Of a stretch of DNA of 64,000 nucleotides, positions 34,860-45,385 are shown in pieces (positions within the stretch are counted from its first letter, which is position 1; each line of letters opens with the position of its first letter). The position numbers and the translations under genes are program-made. Origin of the DNA: Enhydrobacter sp. (GTDB taxonomy: Bacteria > Pseudomonadota > Alphaproteobacteria > Reyranellales > Reyranellaceae); assembly GCF_030246845.1 (NCBI RefSeq), contig NZ_CP126889.1, forward strand, positions 2,294,001 to 2,358,000, written 5' to 3'. The notes under the pieces were generated by a model. The model was not told where the DNA came from. It ran no database searches and saw only the letters and a list, made by a program, of their open reading frames with translations.

Positions 34860-35411
34860 TTGTTTATCCAGACCGAGCAGACGCCAAATCCATCGACCTT
34901 GAAGTTCCTTCCCGGCCGGGTGGTCATGGAGAAGGGCACGGTGGATTTCGCCGATGTCGATGCGGCCCAGTCGTCCCCGTTGGCCAAAAGGCTGTTCGCG
35001 GTCGAAGGCGTGGAGCGCGTCTTCCTGGGCGCCGACTTCGTGACCGTGACCAAGGCCGCCGCCGGGGACTGGCAGATGTTGAAGCCGGCAATCCTGGGCG
35101 GGATCATGGAGCATTACACGTCCGGCGAGCCCGTGATCGCGGGCGAGGCCGCTGCCATCGAAGGCGCGGCCGACGATGACGACGAGGTCGTTGCCCAGAT
35201 CAAGGAACTTCTCGAAACGCGCGTGCGTCCGGCTGTGGCCCAGGACGGTGGCGACATCATCTTCCAGGATTTCCGGGATGGCGTGGTCTACCTGCACATG
35301 CAGGGATCCTGTTCGGGCTGCCCCAGCTCGACGGCCACGCTCAAGATGGGCATCGAGAACCTTCTGAAGCACTACGTGCCGGAAGTCGTCGAGGTTCAGG
35401 CGGCCCTGTAG
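34860..35411 (+). CDS. nfuA: NifU-family Fe-S carrier protein
   Basis: 183 residues from a TTG at 34860, set by a perfect AAGGAGGT (34848-34855) and the family start (F-I-Q-T-E-Q-T-P-N-P-S-T-L-K-F-L-P-G). N-terminal Nfu scaffold domain (residues 1-88), acidic linker (A-D-D-D-D-E), then the NifU C-terminal domain with C-S-G-C (GSCSGCPSS) that carries the [4Fe-4S] cluster. Delivers clusters to apoproteins in the cytosol. Confidence 0.95.
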   Translation: MFIQTEQTPNPSTLKFLPGRVVMEKGTVDFADVDAAQSSPLAKRLFAVEGVERVFLGADFVTVTKAAAGDWQMLKPAILGGIMEHYTSGEPVIAGEAAAIEGAADDDDEVVAQIKELLETRVRPAVAQDGGDIIFQDFRDGVVYLHMQGSCSGCPSSTATLKMGIENLLKHYVPEVVEVQAAL

Positions 35412-35446
35412 GCCGGCCCAAGCCCAAGCGTTCAGCGTAGAACAGC

Positions 35447-35468
35447 CGCCGTTCCGGCCGGAACGGCG
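35447..35468. repeat. 22-base perfect palindrome between nfuA and the Bax-like gene
   Basis: CGCCGTTCCGG followed directly by its reverse complement CCGGAACGGCG. As RNA it forms a tight GC hairpin 35 bases after nfuA; no U-tract follows. Could be a terminator-like barrier or a protein site. Confidence 0.75.
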
Positions 35469-35510
35469 AACGGTAGCGCGTTGTCTTCGACAACTACCGA
35501 AGAGCGAGGC

Positions 35511-36590
35511 ATGCAGTCGTCGATCCGCCATTATGCATTCCCTGCCGTGTGGCTCGCGGTGTTCACCACCGGCGTAAGCCTGCGGCATCCGGTGCCGCCG
35601 GCGGATGCGATGGCCGTCCTGTCGTCCCGCATCGGCCCGCCGGCGGATCCCGCCGAGCCGCCGAACTTCCTCTCCCATACGCCCTTTCCAACACAGCTTG
35701 CGTTCGTGGCGCCGGCGCCGCCCGAGCCTGAGCAGGCTGCCTCGGGCGGGCTGCACGATTTCCTCGGCGGCCATGGCCGCTTCGCCGCTCCCGGCAACGC
35801 CGTGCGTCGACAGGTCCAGTTGCGTCCCATCAACCCGCGCACCGCCGACGAGCTCGCCGGCGCGTTCCGCGAGGTCGCCTACACCCTCACCGACGTCCGG
35901 CAGGGCGAAGCGGTGCCGCCGATCAAGCTCCAGAAAGTGCCCGAGGATCTCGGCAGCAAGGATGGCAGCCTGCGCAAGGCACTGTTCATCACCGCGCTTC
36001 TGCCGGTGATCCTCGACGTCAACCAGCGCGTGCTGGCCGATCGCGACCAGCTTCTCTATTTGCGCAAGAAGATCCAGTCGGGGGTCGGCCTCACGCCGGA
36101 CGAGGGCCTGTGGCTAGAGCAGCTCGCCGAGCGCTACGACAGCAGCTCGAGCGATCTCGACCAGCTCGTGCGGCGTGTCGACATCGTGCCGCCGTCGATG
36201 GCGATCGCCCAGAGCGGCGTCGAATCGGGCTGGGGCACGTCCTTCGCGGCCCGCGAGGGCAATGCGCTGTTCGGCCAGATCCAGTCGACGGGGCAGCACG
36301 CGGTGACGGTCTCGTGGCGGCCCGGCAATGGCATGCCGCAGCCTTTCGCCAATATCGGCGAGGCGACCGAGGCCTATGTCGACAACCTCAATTCCCATCC
36401 CGCCTATGCCGCCTTTCGCGCCGAGCGGGCGGCGATGCGGGCGCGGGGGCAGCCGCTGGACGGCTATCGTCTGATCGGCCAGCTCGCCCGCTATTCCGAG
36501 CTCGGCCAGAGCTATGTCGACTTCGTGCGCAAGATCATGCGCGAGAACGATCTCACCGACTTCGACAAGGCCAAGCTCTCGAGCTTCTGA
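35511..36590 (+). CDS. Bax-like protein with glucosaminidase domain
   Basis: 359 residues from the ATG at 35511 (GAGCGAGGC before it); TTG at 35481 is a weaker alternative. N-terminal hydrophobic segment (A-V-W-L-A-V-F-T-T-G-V), a proline-rich spacer, then a C-terminal glucosaminidase fold: S-M-A-I-A-Q-S-G-V-E-S-G-W-G-T-S near residue 233 with the catalytic Glu, N-A-L-F-G-Q-I, and L-N-S-H-P-A-Y. Probable peptidoglycan N-acetylglucosaminidase exported to the periplasm. Confidence 0.87.
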   Translation: MQSSIRHYAFPAVWLAVFTTGVSLRHPVPPADAMAVLSSRIGPPADPAEPPNFLSHTPFPTQLAFVAPAPPEPEQAASGGLHDFLGGHGRFAAPGNAVRRQVQLRPINPRTADELAGAFREVAYTLTDVRQGEAVPPIKLQKVPEDLGSKDGSLRKALFITALLPVILDVNQRVLADRDQLLYLRKKIQSGVGLTPDEGLWLEQLAERYDSSSSDLDQLVRRVDIVPPSMAIAQSGVESGWGTSFAAREGNALFGQIQSTGQHAVTVSWRPGNGMPQPFANIGEATEAYVDNLNSHPAYAAFRAERAAMRARGQPLDGYRLIGQLARYSELGQSYVDFVRKIMRENDLTDFDKAKLSSF

Positions 36591-36597
36591 CGCTTCA

Positions 36598-37176
36598 TCA
36601 TGACTGCATCATCGATCGCGGCAGGTCGGCATCCGCCACCAGCGGATAGCGGCGCGCGTCGAAGAGCTGATAGTGCCACCACTCGTTGCGATAGAAGTCC
36701 CAGCCGGCCGCGGTCATGAGACCCATCAGCAGCAGCCGGTTGCGTTGCGCGGCGGGCGGGATGTCGGTCCGGCCGTGATGGGAGAGCGGTGTGAAGGCGT
36801 CGAAGCCGGTGCCCATGTCGAGTTCCTTCCCTTCGGCGTCGACGAGCGTGACGTCGACGGCCACGCCGCGCGAATGAGGCGAGCCGCGGCGCGGATCGGC
36901 GAGGAAGTCGGGATCCGGCCGGGCATTCCACAAGGCCCACTGCGCCTCGACCGGCCGCAGCGCGTCGAAGATGCGCAGGCGGTAGCCGAGCGGCCTCGCG
37001 AGCGCGATCGCTGCCGCGAGCTTCTCGGCTGCCGCGCGTCGCAGCCAGCATTCGGCATTCCGGTACACCGGGCGGCCCGTTAGATTGGCTTCGGTCGCAT
37101 AGGCCAGCGTCACGTCGACATCGAAGTCGGGCGGGGCGACGGCCACCAAATCGGGCGCTACGAGATCGAACGTCAT
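36598..37176 (-). CDS. M15D D-alanyl-D-alanine dipeptidase (VanX/DdpX-like)
   Basis: 192 residues. Zinc motif S-P-H-S-R-G-V-A-V-D-V-T (SxHxxGxAxD) near residue 105 and E-W-W-H-Y (ExWH) near 165, plus the substrate Arg in F-D-A-L-R-P-V-E. Cleaves D-Ala-D-Ala, either for wall-precursor recycling or nutrient use. No van genes are nearby, so resistance is not implied. Convergent with the Bax-like gene and divergent from tsaB. Confidence 0.92.
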   Translation of the reverse strand: MTFDLVAPDLVAVAPPDFDVDVTLAYATEANLTGRPVYRNAECWLRRAAAEKLAAAIALARPLGYRLRIFDALRPVEAQWALWNARPDPDFLADPRRGSPHSRGVAVDVTLVDAEGKELDMGTGFDAFTPLSHHGRTDIPPAAQRNRLLLMGLMTAAGWDFYRNEWWHYQLFDARRYPLVADADLPRSMMQS

Positions 37177-37227
37177 GACCGCACAATGCCCAGCCGCGCC
37201 CTCAGGCGCCAGCGATCCGCGCTTGAT

Positions 37228-37905
37228 ATGACTCTCGTGCTTTCGTTCGACTGTGCCGTGAGCGGTCTCGGCCTCGCCGTCGTGCGCGACAAGGAGGTTC
37301 TCGCAGTCCACCGCGAGGACGGTCGCGAGCAGGCGGCGCGCCTCCTGCCGGCGATCGCCCGCCTGCTGCGCGCCGCGGAAGTCGATCGCCGCGCCCTGTC
37401 GATGATCGCCGTCACGGTCGGACCCGGCAGCTTCACGGGCGTGCGTGTGGGCCTGGCCGCCGCGCGCGGACTTGCCATCGCGCTCGATGTCCCGTTGGCG
37501 GGATTTTCCACCACGACGACGCTGCTCGCTCAGGCGCCGAAAGGTTCGCGCCTCGCCCTGGCAGCAATCGACAGCCAACTCGGCGACTGGTTCTGCGCGC
37601 TCGACGAGGACGACCAGGCACCGTTCCTTGCCACGACGGCCGCACTGGCCGAAAGGCTGAAGGGCCGTGCGAGCTGCGTGATCGGACCGCAGGCGACGTC
37701 TCTCGCGGCCGAGCTCGATGCAGCAGGCCTCGATGTCGAGGCCGAGACGAGCCTGCCCGATCCGGTCGTGCTGGCGCGACTGGCGATTGCGCAGGGCGCC
37801 GCCGCGTGGCGTGCGCGCAATCGCGACGAGGGCCTGCCGCGGCCGCTCTATCTCCGCGGCGTCAACATCACCCTGCCGGACGGCCAGCGGCGGACCGTCG
37901 ATTGA
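37228..37905 (+). CDS. tsaB: tRNA threonylcarbamoyladenosine biosynthesis protein TsaB
   Basis: 225 residues from the ATG at 37228. ASKHA-fold pseudo-kinase: L-S-F-D-C-A-V near the start, G-P-G-S-F-T-G-V-R-V-G near residue 70, and D-S-Q near 115. Partner of TsaD and TsaE in t6A37 tRNA modification. Overlaps rimI by TTGA. Confidence 0.94.
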   Translation: MTLVLSFDCAVSGLGLAVVRDKEVLAVHREDGREQAARLLPAIARLLRAAEVDRRALSMIAVTVGPGSFTGVRVGLAAARGLAIALDVPLAGFSTTTTLLAQAPKGSRLALAAIDSQLGDWFCALDEDDQAPFLATTAALAERLKGRASCVIGPQATSLAAELDAAGLDVEAETSLPDPVVLARLAIAQGAAAWRARNRDEGLPRPLYLRGVNITLPDGQRRTVD

Positions 37906-38372
37906 CCGCCGCGTTTTCACATCGCCCGCTCGATGCCGTCGATCCCGGCCTCGTTTCGGCTCTCCATGTCGATGCCTTCGCCCCCTTGGGCGAGCGAGGC
38001 TGGACGGCGCAGGAGATCGCGGCATTGATGGCCGCTCCCGGCGTTGCAGGCGTCCTGCTGGAACAAGGCGGAGCGGGGATCGGCTTCGCGCTCTGTCGGA
38101 TCGCAGCCGACGAGGCGGAGCTGTTGACGATTGCCGTGCGGACGGATCGACGCCGCCAGGGAGCGGGCCGCACGCTGCTGGAACTGATTGTTGCTCTCGC
38201 CCGCAAGCGTGGAGCGCACCGCCTGTTTCTGGAGGTGGGGGCGGACAATCCAGCCGCGCTCGCCCTCTATCGACGGGCAGGATTCCAGACAGTCGGCGGC
38301 CGACCTGCCTACTACAGCAGGCCGGGGCGGAGGGCCGCCGACGCGGTCGTGATGCGCCTCGCCCTGGATTGA
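37902..38372 (+). CDS. rimI: Ribosomal-protein-alanine N-acetyltransferase RimI-like
   Basis: 156 residues from a TTG at 37902 overlapping the tsaB stop. GNAT fold with the acetyl-CoA loop R-R-Q-G-A-G-R-T-L-L near residue 85 and E-V-G-A-D-N-P-A-A-L-A-L-Y near 115. The tsaB-rimI pairing is typical. Its TGA abuts the stop of the convergent TusA-like gene (TGATCA). Confidence 0.92.
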   Translation: MTAAFSHRPLDAVDPGLVSALHVDAFAPLGERGWTAQEIAALMAAPGVAGVLLEQGGAGIGFALCRIAADEAELLTIAVRTDRRRQGAGRTLLELIVALARKRGAHRLFLEVGADNPAALALYRRAGFQTVGGRPAYYSRPGRRAADAVVMRLALD

Positions 38373-38621
38373 TCAACGTTTGCGAATAGTCACGACATGT
38401 TCATCGCCTTCGGCGACGATGCCCAGAATGATATGGCCCTCATCACGCGCCGCGCGCGGAACGTTGCGCAGCGGCTCCTCGCCGCGCAGCCTGACGCTCA
38501 GCACCTCGCCGGGCTGCATGCGCTCCAGCCGCAGCTTGGTACGGACGAAGGTCATGGGGCAGACCTCGCCGGTAATGTCGATGGCCTGGTGCGCCGCCTC
38601 GGAGGGAAGAGATTTGGCCAT
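38373..38621 (-). CDS. TusA-family sulfurtransferase
   Basis: 82 residues. D-I-T-G-E-V-C-P-M-T-F-V-R-T-K-L near residue 15 holds the active Cys in the CPxxxxR-type loop, then M-Q-P-G-E-V-L. Carries persulfide sulfur in the cytosol (for tRNA thiolation, molybdenum cofactor or sulfur oxidation). It is divergent from fur and interrupts the tsaB-rimI-fur order. Confidence 0.88.
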   Translation of the reverse strand: MAKSLPSEAAHQAIDITGEVCPMTFVRTKLRLERMQPGEVLSVRLRGEEPLRNVPRAARDEGHIILGIVAEGDEHVVTIRKR

Positions 38622-38667
38622 GGCCCGAACTATACCGCGCCTGCCGGCCGGTGTAGGGTGTTTCGAC

Positions 38668-39105
38668 ATGTCTGAGCAGAAATCAAAGCTCGAAGCACTG
38701 TGTGTCGAGCGCGGCCTCAAGATGACGGACCAGCGCCGTGTGATTGCGCGCGTGCTTTCCGAGTCATCCGATCATCCGGACGTCGAGGCTTTGCACAGGC
38801 GTGCCACCGCGGTGGATCCCAACATCTCCATCGCGACCGTTTATCGGACCGTTCGCCTGTTCGAGGAGGCGGGCATTCTCGCCAAGCACGACTTCGGCGA
38901 CGGACGCGCGCGCTACGAGGAGACGCCGAGCGAGCACCACGACCATCTGATCGACATTCAGAGCGGCAAGGTTGTGGAATTCCACAACGACGAGATCGAG
39001 GAGCTGCAGCGGAGAATCGCGGAAAAGGCCGGATACCGGCTGGTCGGGCATCGGCTGGAGCTTTTCGGCGTTCCCTTGGACAGCAAGTCCGACCCCCAAA
39101 AATGA
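38668..39105 (+). CDS. fur: Fur-family transcriptional regulator
   Basis: 145 residues from the ATG at 38668. Winged helix (K-M-T-D-Q-R-R-V-I, A-T-V-Y-R-T-V-R-L-F) and the metal-binding H-H-D-H-L-I-D in place of the usual H-H-D-H-L-x-C, so the structural CxxC zinc site is absent, as in other alphaproteobacterial Fur/Mur proteins. Could be an iron or manganese regulator. Position in the tsaB-rimI-olsB block supports Fur. Confidence 0.88.
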   Translation: MSEQKSKLEALCVERGLKMTDQRRVIARVLSESSDHPDVEALHRRATAVDPNISIATVYRTVRLFEEAGILAKHDFGDGRARYEETPSEHHDHLIDIQSGKVVEFHNDEIEELQRRIAEKAGYRLVGHRLELFGVPLDSKSDPQK

Positions 39106-39171
39106 GTGGACGCAACCTTGGCCACCCCGATAATGGGAACATGATCGGGGCGGCCCCCTTGCGGATGACGC

Positions 39172-40014
39172 ATGCGCATTGACCGCGCTGACAGTGAAGC
39201 CGAGCTCCTTGGCCCTCCCGTCTCGAACGCGGAGATCGTCAAGGTCGTCGCCGGCGACTTCGAGGTTCGACTCGCCCAGACGGCGGCCGAGATCGATGCC
39301 GCTCAGGCGTTGCGCTTCCGGATCTTCTACGAGGAGATGCAGGCCAACCCGACGCCGGAGATGGCGCGGCTGAAGCGCGACTTCGATGCGTATGACGAGG
39401 TTTGCGACCATCTGCTGGTGCTCGACCGCCGTCGTGGCGAGGGGCCCGAGGGCATCGTCGGCACCTACCGCCTGATCCGCCGTTCGGCGGCCGCCAAGCT
39501 CGGACGCTTCTACTCGGCCGCCGAATACGACGTCGGCCCGATGGTCGATTATCCCGGCGAGGTGTTGGAGCTCGGGCGTTCGTGCATCGCCAAGGACGCG
39601 CGCAACACCGCGACGATGCAGATGCTGTGGCGCGGCATCGCGCTCTATTCCTTCCACTACAACATCCAGGTGATGTTCGGTTGCGCCAGCCTGCCCGGCA
39701 CGGAACCCGCGCACGATGCCTTGGCGCTGAGCTATCTCTATCACCATCATCTCGCGCCTCCCGAGATTCGGGTGCGTGCGCTCGAGCATCGCTATATCAA
39801 GATGGATATGCTCGAGCCCGGCAGCTACGAGCCGCGCAAGGCCTTGGCGCGCGTCCCGCCGCTCATCAAGGGATATTTGAGGCTCGGCGGGTTCGTCGGC
39901 GACGGGGCGGTCATCGACCCGGAGTTCAACACGACCGATGTTTTCATCATCGTCAAGACCGAGCTCGTGACGGAGAAGTACATCCGCCATTACGAACGCG
40001 GAATGCGCGAGTAA
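39172..40014 (+). CDS. olsB: L-ornithine N-alpha-acyltransferase
   Basis: 280 residues. Acyltransferase of the GNAT-like OlsB family: A-Q-A-L-R-F-R-I-F-Y-E-E-M near residue 45, F-D-A-Y-D-E-V-C-D-H-L-L-V, E-L-G-R-S-C-I near 140 and F-G-C-A-S-L-P-G-T. Makes lyso-ornithine lipid from acyl-ACP and ornithine at the inner membrane. Followed 22 bases later by olsA. Confidence 0.92.
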   Translation: MRIDRADSEAELLGPPVSNAEIVKVVAGDFEVRLAQTAAEIDAAQALRFRIFYEEMQANPTPEMARLKRDFDAYDEVCDHLLVLDRRRGEGPEGIVGTYRLIRRSAAAKLGRFYSAAEYDVGPMVDYPGEVLELGRSCIAKDARNTATMQMLWRGIALYSFHYNIQVMFGCASLPGTEPAHDALALSYLYHHHLAPPEIRVRALEHRYIKMDMLEPGSYEPRKALARVPPLIKGYLRLGGFVGDGAVIDPEFNTTDVFIIVKTELVTEKYIRHYERGMRE

Positions 40015-40036
40015 GCCCGACGCCTCCGACGCAGCG

Positions 40037-40849
40037 ATGTGGCTCGGCTCTCCCTTGCGCGGTGCCTTCAGGTTGGCGAGCTATCTGTTGCTCACCTTGC
40101 TGTTGCTGCCCATCCACCTGCTGGCGCTGACGCTCGGCCTGCGCCCGGTGATGAACGGGCTGCCTGTGATCTATCACCGGATGGTCTGCTTCATCCTGGG
40201 CATCCGCGTACGCGTGCACGGCAGGCGCTCGAACGTGACGCCGACCTTGTTCGTCTGCAATCACGTGTCCTATCTCGACATCGAGGTGCTGGGCGGCCTC
40301 GTGCCCGGCAGCTTCGTCGCCAAGGCCGAGGTCGCGACCTGGCCGTTCTTCAAGACGCTGGCCAAGGCGCAGCGCACGATCTTCGTCGAACGGACGTCGA
40401 GCAAGACGAGTTCCAGCCGTGACGAGATGATGAAGCGGCTCGACACCGGCGACAACCTGATGCTGTTCCCGGAAGGCACGAGCAGCGACGGTACGCGCGT
40501 GCTGCCGTTCCGCACCGCCTTGTTCGGCGTGGCCCAGCTCAGGCGCGACGGCAAGCCGATCGTGGTCCAGCCGGTGGCGATCTCCTACACGCGCCTCGAC
40601 GGCATTCCGCTCGGCCGTTACTGGCGGCCGCTCTTCGCCTGGTTCGGCGATCTCGATCTCGTGCCACATCTTTGGCAGATGGTGTGCCTCGGCGAGACTG
40701 AGGCGATCGTGACTTTCTTCCCTCCGGTCGATATCGACCGGCTGGGCGACCGCAAGAAGCTCGCCGAGTTCTGCTTCCGCCAGGTGTCGTCGGGTGTGCA
40801 GGCGGCCAACACCGGCCGACTCGAGCTGCTGCCGCCGGTCGAGGCATGA
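40037..40849 (+). CDS. olsA: Lyso-ornithine lipid O-acyltransferase (PlsC family)
   Basis: 270 residues. One N-terminal membrane helix (L-L-L-T-L-L-L-L-P-I-H-L-L-A), catalytic N-H-V-S-Y-L-D (HxxxxD) near residue 75 and F-P-E-G-T-S-S-D-G near 145. Adds the second acyl chain to the OlsB product, or acylates lysophosphatidate. The stop overlaps the next ATG (ATGA). Confidence 0.92.
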   Translation: MWLGSPLRGAFRLASYLLLTLLLLPIHLLALTLGLRPVMNGLPVIYHRMVCFILGIRVRVHGRRSNVTPTLFVCNHVSYLDIEVLGGLVPGSFVAKAEVATWPFFKTLAKAQRTIFVERTSSKTSSSRDEMMKRLDTGDNLMLFPEGTSSDGTRVLPFRTALFGVAQLRRDGKPIVVQPVAISYTRLDGIPLGRYWRPLFAWFGDLDLVPHLWQMVCLGETEAIVTFFPPVDIDRLGDRKKLAEFCFRQVSSGVQAANTGRLELLPPVEA

Positions 40850-41616
40850 CGGTCCGCTTCACCGTCGTGAACCATGTCGGCTGGCTGGAGTTCAACCGGC
40901 CGCCGGTCAACGCCTTCACGCACGAGATGGTGGAGGAGACATGCAGTGGCATCGCGGCGGCGCTTGCCGACCCTGCGGTGCACGTGCTGGTGCTGGCGAG
41001 CGCCGTCGAGGGCTATTTCAGCGCCGGGGCCGATCTCAACGTCTTCAAGGGTATGACCGGCGAGGGGATGCGTCGTTGGGCCGAACGCTGCCACGGCATC
41101 GTCCGCGGCCTTCGTGAATCGCCCAAGCCCCTGCTCGCGGCGATCCACGGCACCGCCGTCGGCGGCGGACTGGAGATGACGCTCCACTGCGACCTGCGCT
41201 TCGCTGCCGCGGATGCGCGGCTGGGCCAGCCCGAGGTCCGCATCGGCTTCATTCCGCCGATCGCCACCACCCAGGCGCTGGTGCGCCTGATCGGCCGCCC
41301 GCGGGCCATCCGCTATCTCTACGACGGCGGCATGGTGCCCGCCGCCGAGGCGCTGCAATGGGGGCTGATCGATGAGCTGGTCGAGCCGGCCAGCCTGCGC
41401 GGACGGGTGCAGGCCTACGGCGAGGAGTTGGCGGGCAGGTCGCCGGCCGCCCTCGCTGCCATTCGACGAACGGTCACCCTGGGCGGCGGCATGACTTTCG
41501 AGGAGGGGCGGGCATTCGAGCTCGAGACGGTGGTCGCGCTGGCCGACAGTTCGGATTTCGCCGAGGGCGTGGATGCCTTCCTGGCCAAGCGGCCACCGGT
41601 CTGGCGCCGGCCGTGA
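40846..41616 (+). CDS. Enoyl-CoA hydratase/isomerase family protein
   Basis: 256 residues, crotonase fold. Oxyanion loops at Y-F-S-A-G-A-D-L-N and [11 protein letters not shown], then [12 protein letters not shown]. Short-chain acyl-CoA substrate unknown. It is inserted in the olsA-miaB interval and coupled to olsA by ATGA, so it may share that transcript. Confidence 0.9.
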   Translation: MTVRFTVVNHVGWLEFNRPPVNAFTHEMVEETCSGIAAALADPAVHVLVLASAVEGYFSAGADLNVFKGMTGEGMRRWAERCHGIVRGLRESPKPLLAAIHGTAVGGGLEMTLHCDLRFAAADARLGQPEVRIGFIPPIATTQALVRLIGRPRAIRYLYDGGMVPAAEALQWGLIDELVEPASLRGRVQAYGEELAGRSPAALAAIRRTVTLGGGMTFEEGRAFELETVVALADSSDFAEGVDAFLAKRPPVWRRP

Positions 41617-41656
41617 GACGGTGATAGAACGCGCCCGTTCCAGCAACGAAAGGCCG

Positions 41657-43062
<1,406 letters not shown>

Positions 43063-43066
<4 letters not shown>

Positions 43067-44043
43067 GCGATTCCAGCGCCAGTGCCGGCCGGCCGGCCGA
43101 TCTGCGCCGCATGACGTTCGATGACAATGCCCTGCTGGCGGTGCTCTATGGCGATCACGACCGCAATCTGGCGCGCATCGAGCAGCTCGCCGGCGTGCAG
43201 ATCAGCGCCCGCGGCAACCAGCTCGCCATTTCGGGCAAAGCCGACGATGCGGGTGTCGCGCACAAGGCCATCGCCGGTCTTTACGAACGGCTGAAGCGGG
43301 GCCTGTCGATCGAGCCGGCCGATATCGACGCCGCGGTCCGCTTCGCACGGAGCAGTGACGTCGACCGTGGCGACGAAGAGGGCATCCGCACCCGCCGCCG
43401 GACGGTGCAGGCGCGCTCACCCGGTCAGCGCGTCTATCTGGCGGCGCTGCGCGAGCGCGACATGGTGTTCGCGCTGGGCCCCGCTGGCAGCGGCAAGACC
43501 TATCTCGCCGTCGCCATGGGCGTCTCGTTGCTGCTGGCTGGCAGGGTCGAGCGCATCGTCCTGTCGCGGCCGGCGGTGGAAGCGGGCGAGCGGCTGGGCT
43601 TCCTGCCGGGCGACATGAGGGAAAAGATCGATCCTTACCTGCGGCCGCTGTACGATGCGCTGCACGACATGCTGCCCGCCGAGCAGATCGCCAATCGCCT
43701 CGAATCGGGCGAAATCGAGATCGCGCCGCTGGCCTTCATGCGCGGCCGCACGCTCTCCCACTGCTACGTCATCCTGGACGAGGCGCAGAACACCACGCCC
43801 ATGCAGATGCGCATGTTCCTCACAAGGCTCGGCGAGGGATCGCGCATGGTGATCACGGGCGATCCCAGCCAGACCGACTTGCCGGGGGGCCAGAAGTCGG
43901 GCCTCGCCGATGCTGTCGAAACCCTCGAGGGCGTCGATGGCGTGCGCTTCGTGCGGCTGGGGGCGAAAGACGTCGTGCGCCACGATCTCGTGACGCGGAT
44001 CGTCGAGGCCTATGACGCGCACGACCGGCAGCGCAGGGCTTAG
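43063..44043 (+). CDS. phoH: PhoH family ATPase
   Basis: 326 residues from a GTG at 43063. A short N-terminal RNA-binding-like region, Walker A G-P-A-G-S-G-K-T near residue 142 and Walker [10 protein letters not shown] near 242. Works with YbeY in RNA metabolism by context. It overlaps ybeY by 32 bases. Confidence 0.94.
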
Positions 44044-44485
44044 CTGCACGGTCGTCGTGCTCGATCGGGCGTGGCGCCGCGCGCTGCCTGGCGTCGAACG
44101 CCGGGTGCGCCGCGCCGCCCGTGCAGCCTTTGCTGGAAGTCGGCGCACGGCGCGCTCCTCGGTGGTCATCGCTCTCGCTGACGATGCGCGGGTGCGCACA
44201 CTCAATGCACGCGACCGCAGGAAGGACAAGCCGACCAACGTTCTTTCCTATCCGTCCGGCGAAAAGGCCTTCCTCGGCGACATCATCTTGGCGCGGCAGA
44301 CGGTGTGGCGCGAGGCGCGAGAGCAGGGCAAGGCCGCCGCCGATCACCTCACCCACCTCGTGGTGCACGGGACGTTGCACCTTCTGGGTTACGACCACGA
44401 GACCGGCGAAGCGGATGCCCGCCGCATGGAAGCGCTCGAGCGCCGCATCCTCACGAAGCTCGGCATCGCCGATCCGTACTCGTAG
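44012..44485 (+). CDS. ybeY: Endoribonuclease YbeY
   Basis: 157 residues. Metal site [15 protein letters not shown] (H3xH5xH) near residue 110 and N-V-L-S-Y-P. Needed for rRNA maturation and ribosome quality control. The start inside phoH fits the normal family N-terminus loosely; a GTG at 44048 is an alternative. Confidence 0.93.
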   Translation: MTRTTGSAGLSCTVVVLDRAWRRALPGVERRVRRAARAAFAGSRRTARSSVVIALADDARVRTLNARDRRKDKPTNVLSYPSGEKAFLGDIILARQTVWREAREQGKAAADHLTHLVVHGTLHLLGYDHETGEADARRMEALERRILTKLGIADPYS

Positions 44486-44503
44486 GAACGGCCTGCCCTT
44501 GAG

Positions 44504-45334
44504 TCACAGTATCTCCAGCGACTGCTTGCGCTTGGGCGGAGGAAAGACGCGGTCGAGCTCGGCCAGCACGTCGGGCGACAGCTTCACGTCGAGCGCGCCG
44601 AGATTTTCCTTCACCCGTTCGCGGGTCGCTGATTTGGGGATCGTGACGACGCCGGGCTGGGCAAGCAGCCAGGCGATGGCGAGCTGCGCCGGCGTGCAGC
44701 CGACGTCTGCCGCCAGTTTCCCGAGCACCGCCTTTCCCAGCAAACGGCCTTGATCGAGCGGGGAATAGGCCATGAGCGGCATCGAACGCGCGCGCATCCA
44801 CGGCAGCAGATCGAACTCGGGGCCGCGGCGCGACAGGCAGTAGAGGACCTGGTTGGAAGCGGTCAGTCCGCCGTCGAGGCGCGCCGCCTCCGCCATGTCG
44901 TCGAGGTCGAAGTTGCTGACACCGAAGTTGGCGATCTTGCCCGCCTCGCGCAGGCGGTGAAATGCCTCGAAGGTCTCGGCGAGCCCCACGCCGCCGCGCC
45001 AATGAAGCAGATAGAGGTCGATGCGGTCCAGGCCCATCCGCTTCAGGCTGCGCTCACAGGCGGCAATCGTGCCGCGGCGAGTGGCATTGTGCGGATAGAC
45101 CTTGCTCACGATGAACGGCCGAGGGGATCGATCTACCAGGGCCTCGCCCACGATCTCCTCCGCCACACCTTCGCCATACATTTCCGCCGTATCGACCATG
45201 GGATAGCCGAGGTCGAGAGCATGGCGAACCGCGTCGAGCTCCCGGCCCCTCCGCGCACTGCTTTCGCCCATGCGCCAGGTGCCGATGCCGAACAGGGGGA
45301 GTTGCGCGCCGGACGGCAGCGGGAAGGAACGCAT
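44504..45334 (-). CDS. Aldo/keto reductase
   Basis: 276 residues from the ATG at 45334 (a TTG at 45355 is possible). TIM barrel with the catalytic set Asp/Tyr in D-T-A-E-M-Y, Lys in V-S-K-V-Y-P and His in L-L-H-W-R-G, and the NADPH region I-P-K-S-A-T-R-E-R-V. Reduces an aldehyde or ketone; substrate unknown. It lies on the opposite strand inside the normally unbroken ybeY-corC pair, so is probably a later insertion. Confidence 0.9.
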   Translation of the reverse strand: MRSFPLPSGAQLPLFGIGTWRMGESSARRGRELDAVRHALDLGYPMVDTAEMYGEGVAEEIVGEALVDRSPRPFIVSKVYPHNATRRGTIAACERSLKRMGLDRIDLYLLHWRGGVGLAETFEAFHRLREAGKIANFGVSNFDLDDMAEAARLDGGLTASNQVLYCLSRRGPEFDLLPWMRARSMPLMAYSPLDQGRLLGKAVLGKLAADVGCTPAQLAIAWLLAQPGVVTIPKSATRERVKENLGALDVKLSPDVLAELDRVFPPPKRKQSLEIL

Positions 45335-45385
45335 CGGGAACTTCCGTGATTGCAACGCAAGGGCTTTGCCCTATCTTAGTCAATC

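Noticed and set aside
36598..37176. Vancomycin-resistance context for the VanX-like gene together with the DpgC homologue
   Set aside because: The two genes are 22 kb apart and no vanH, vanA, vanR or vanS is present; both are better read as unrelated metabolic enzymes.
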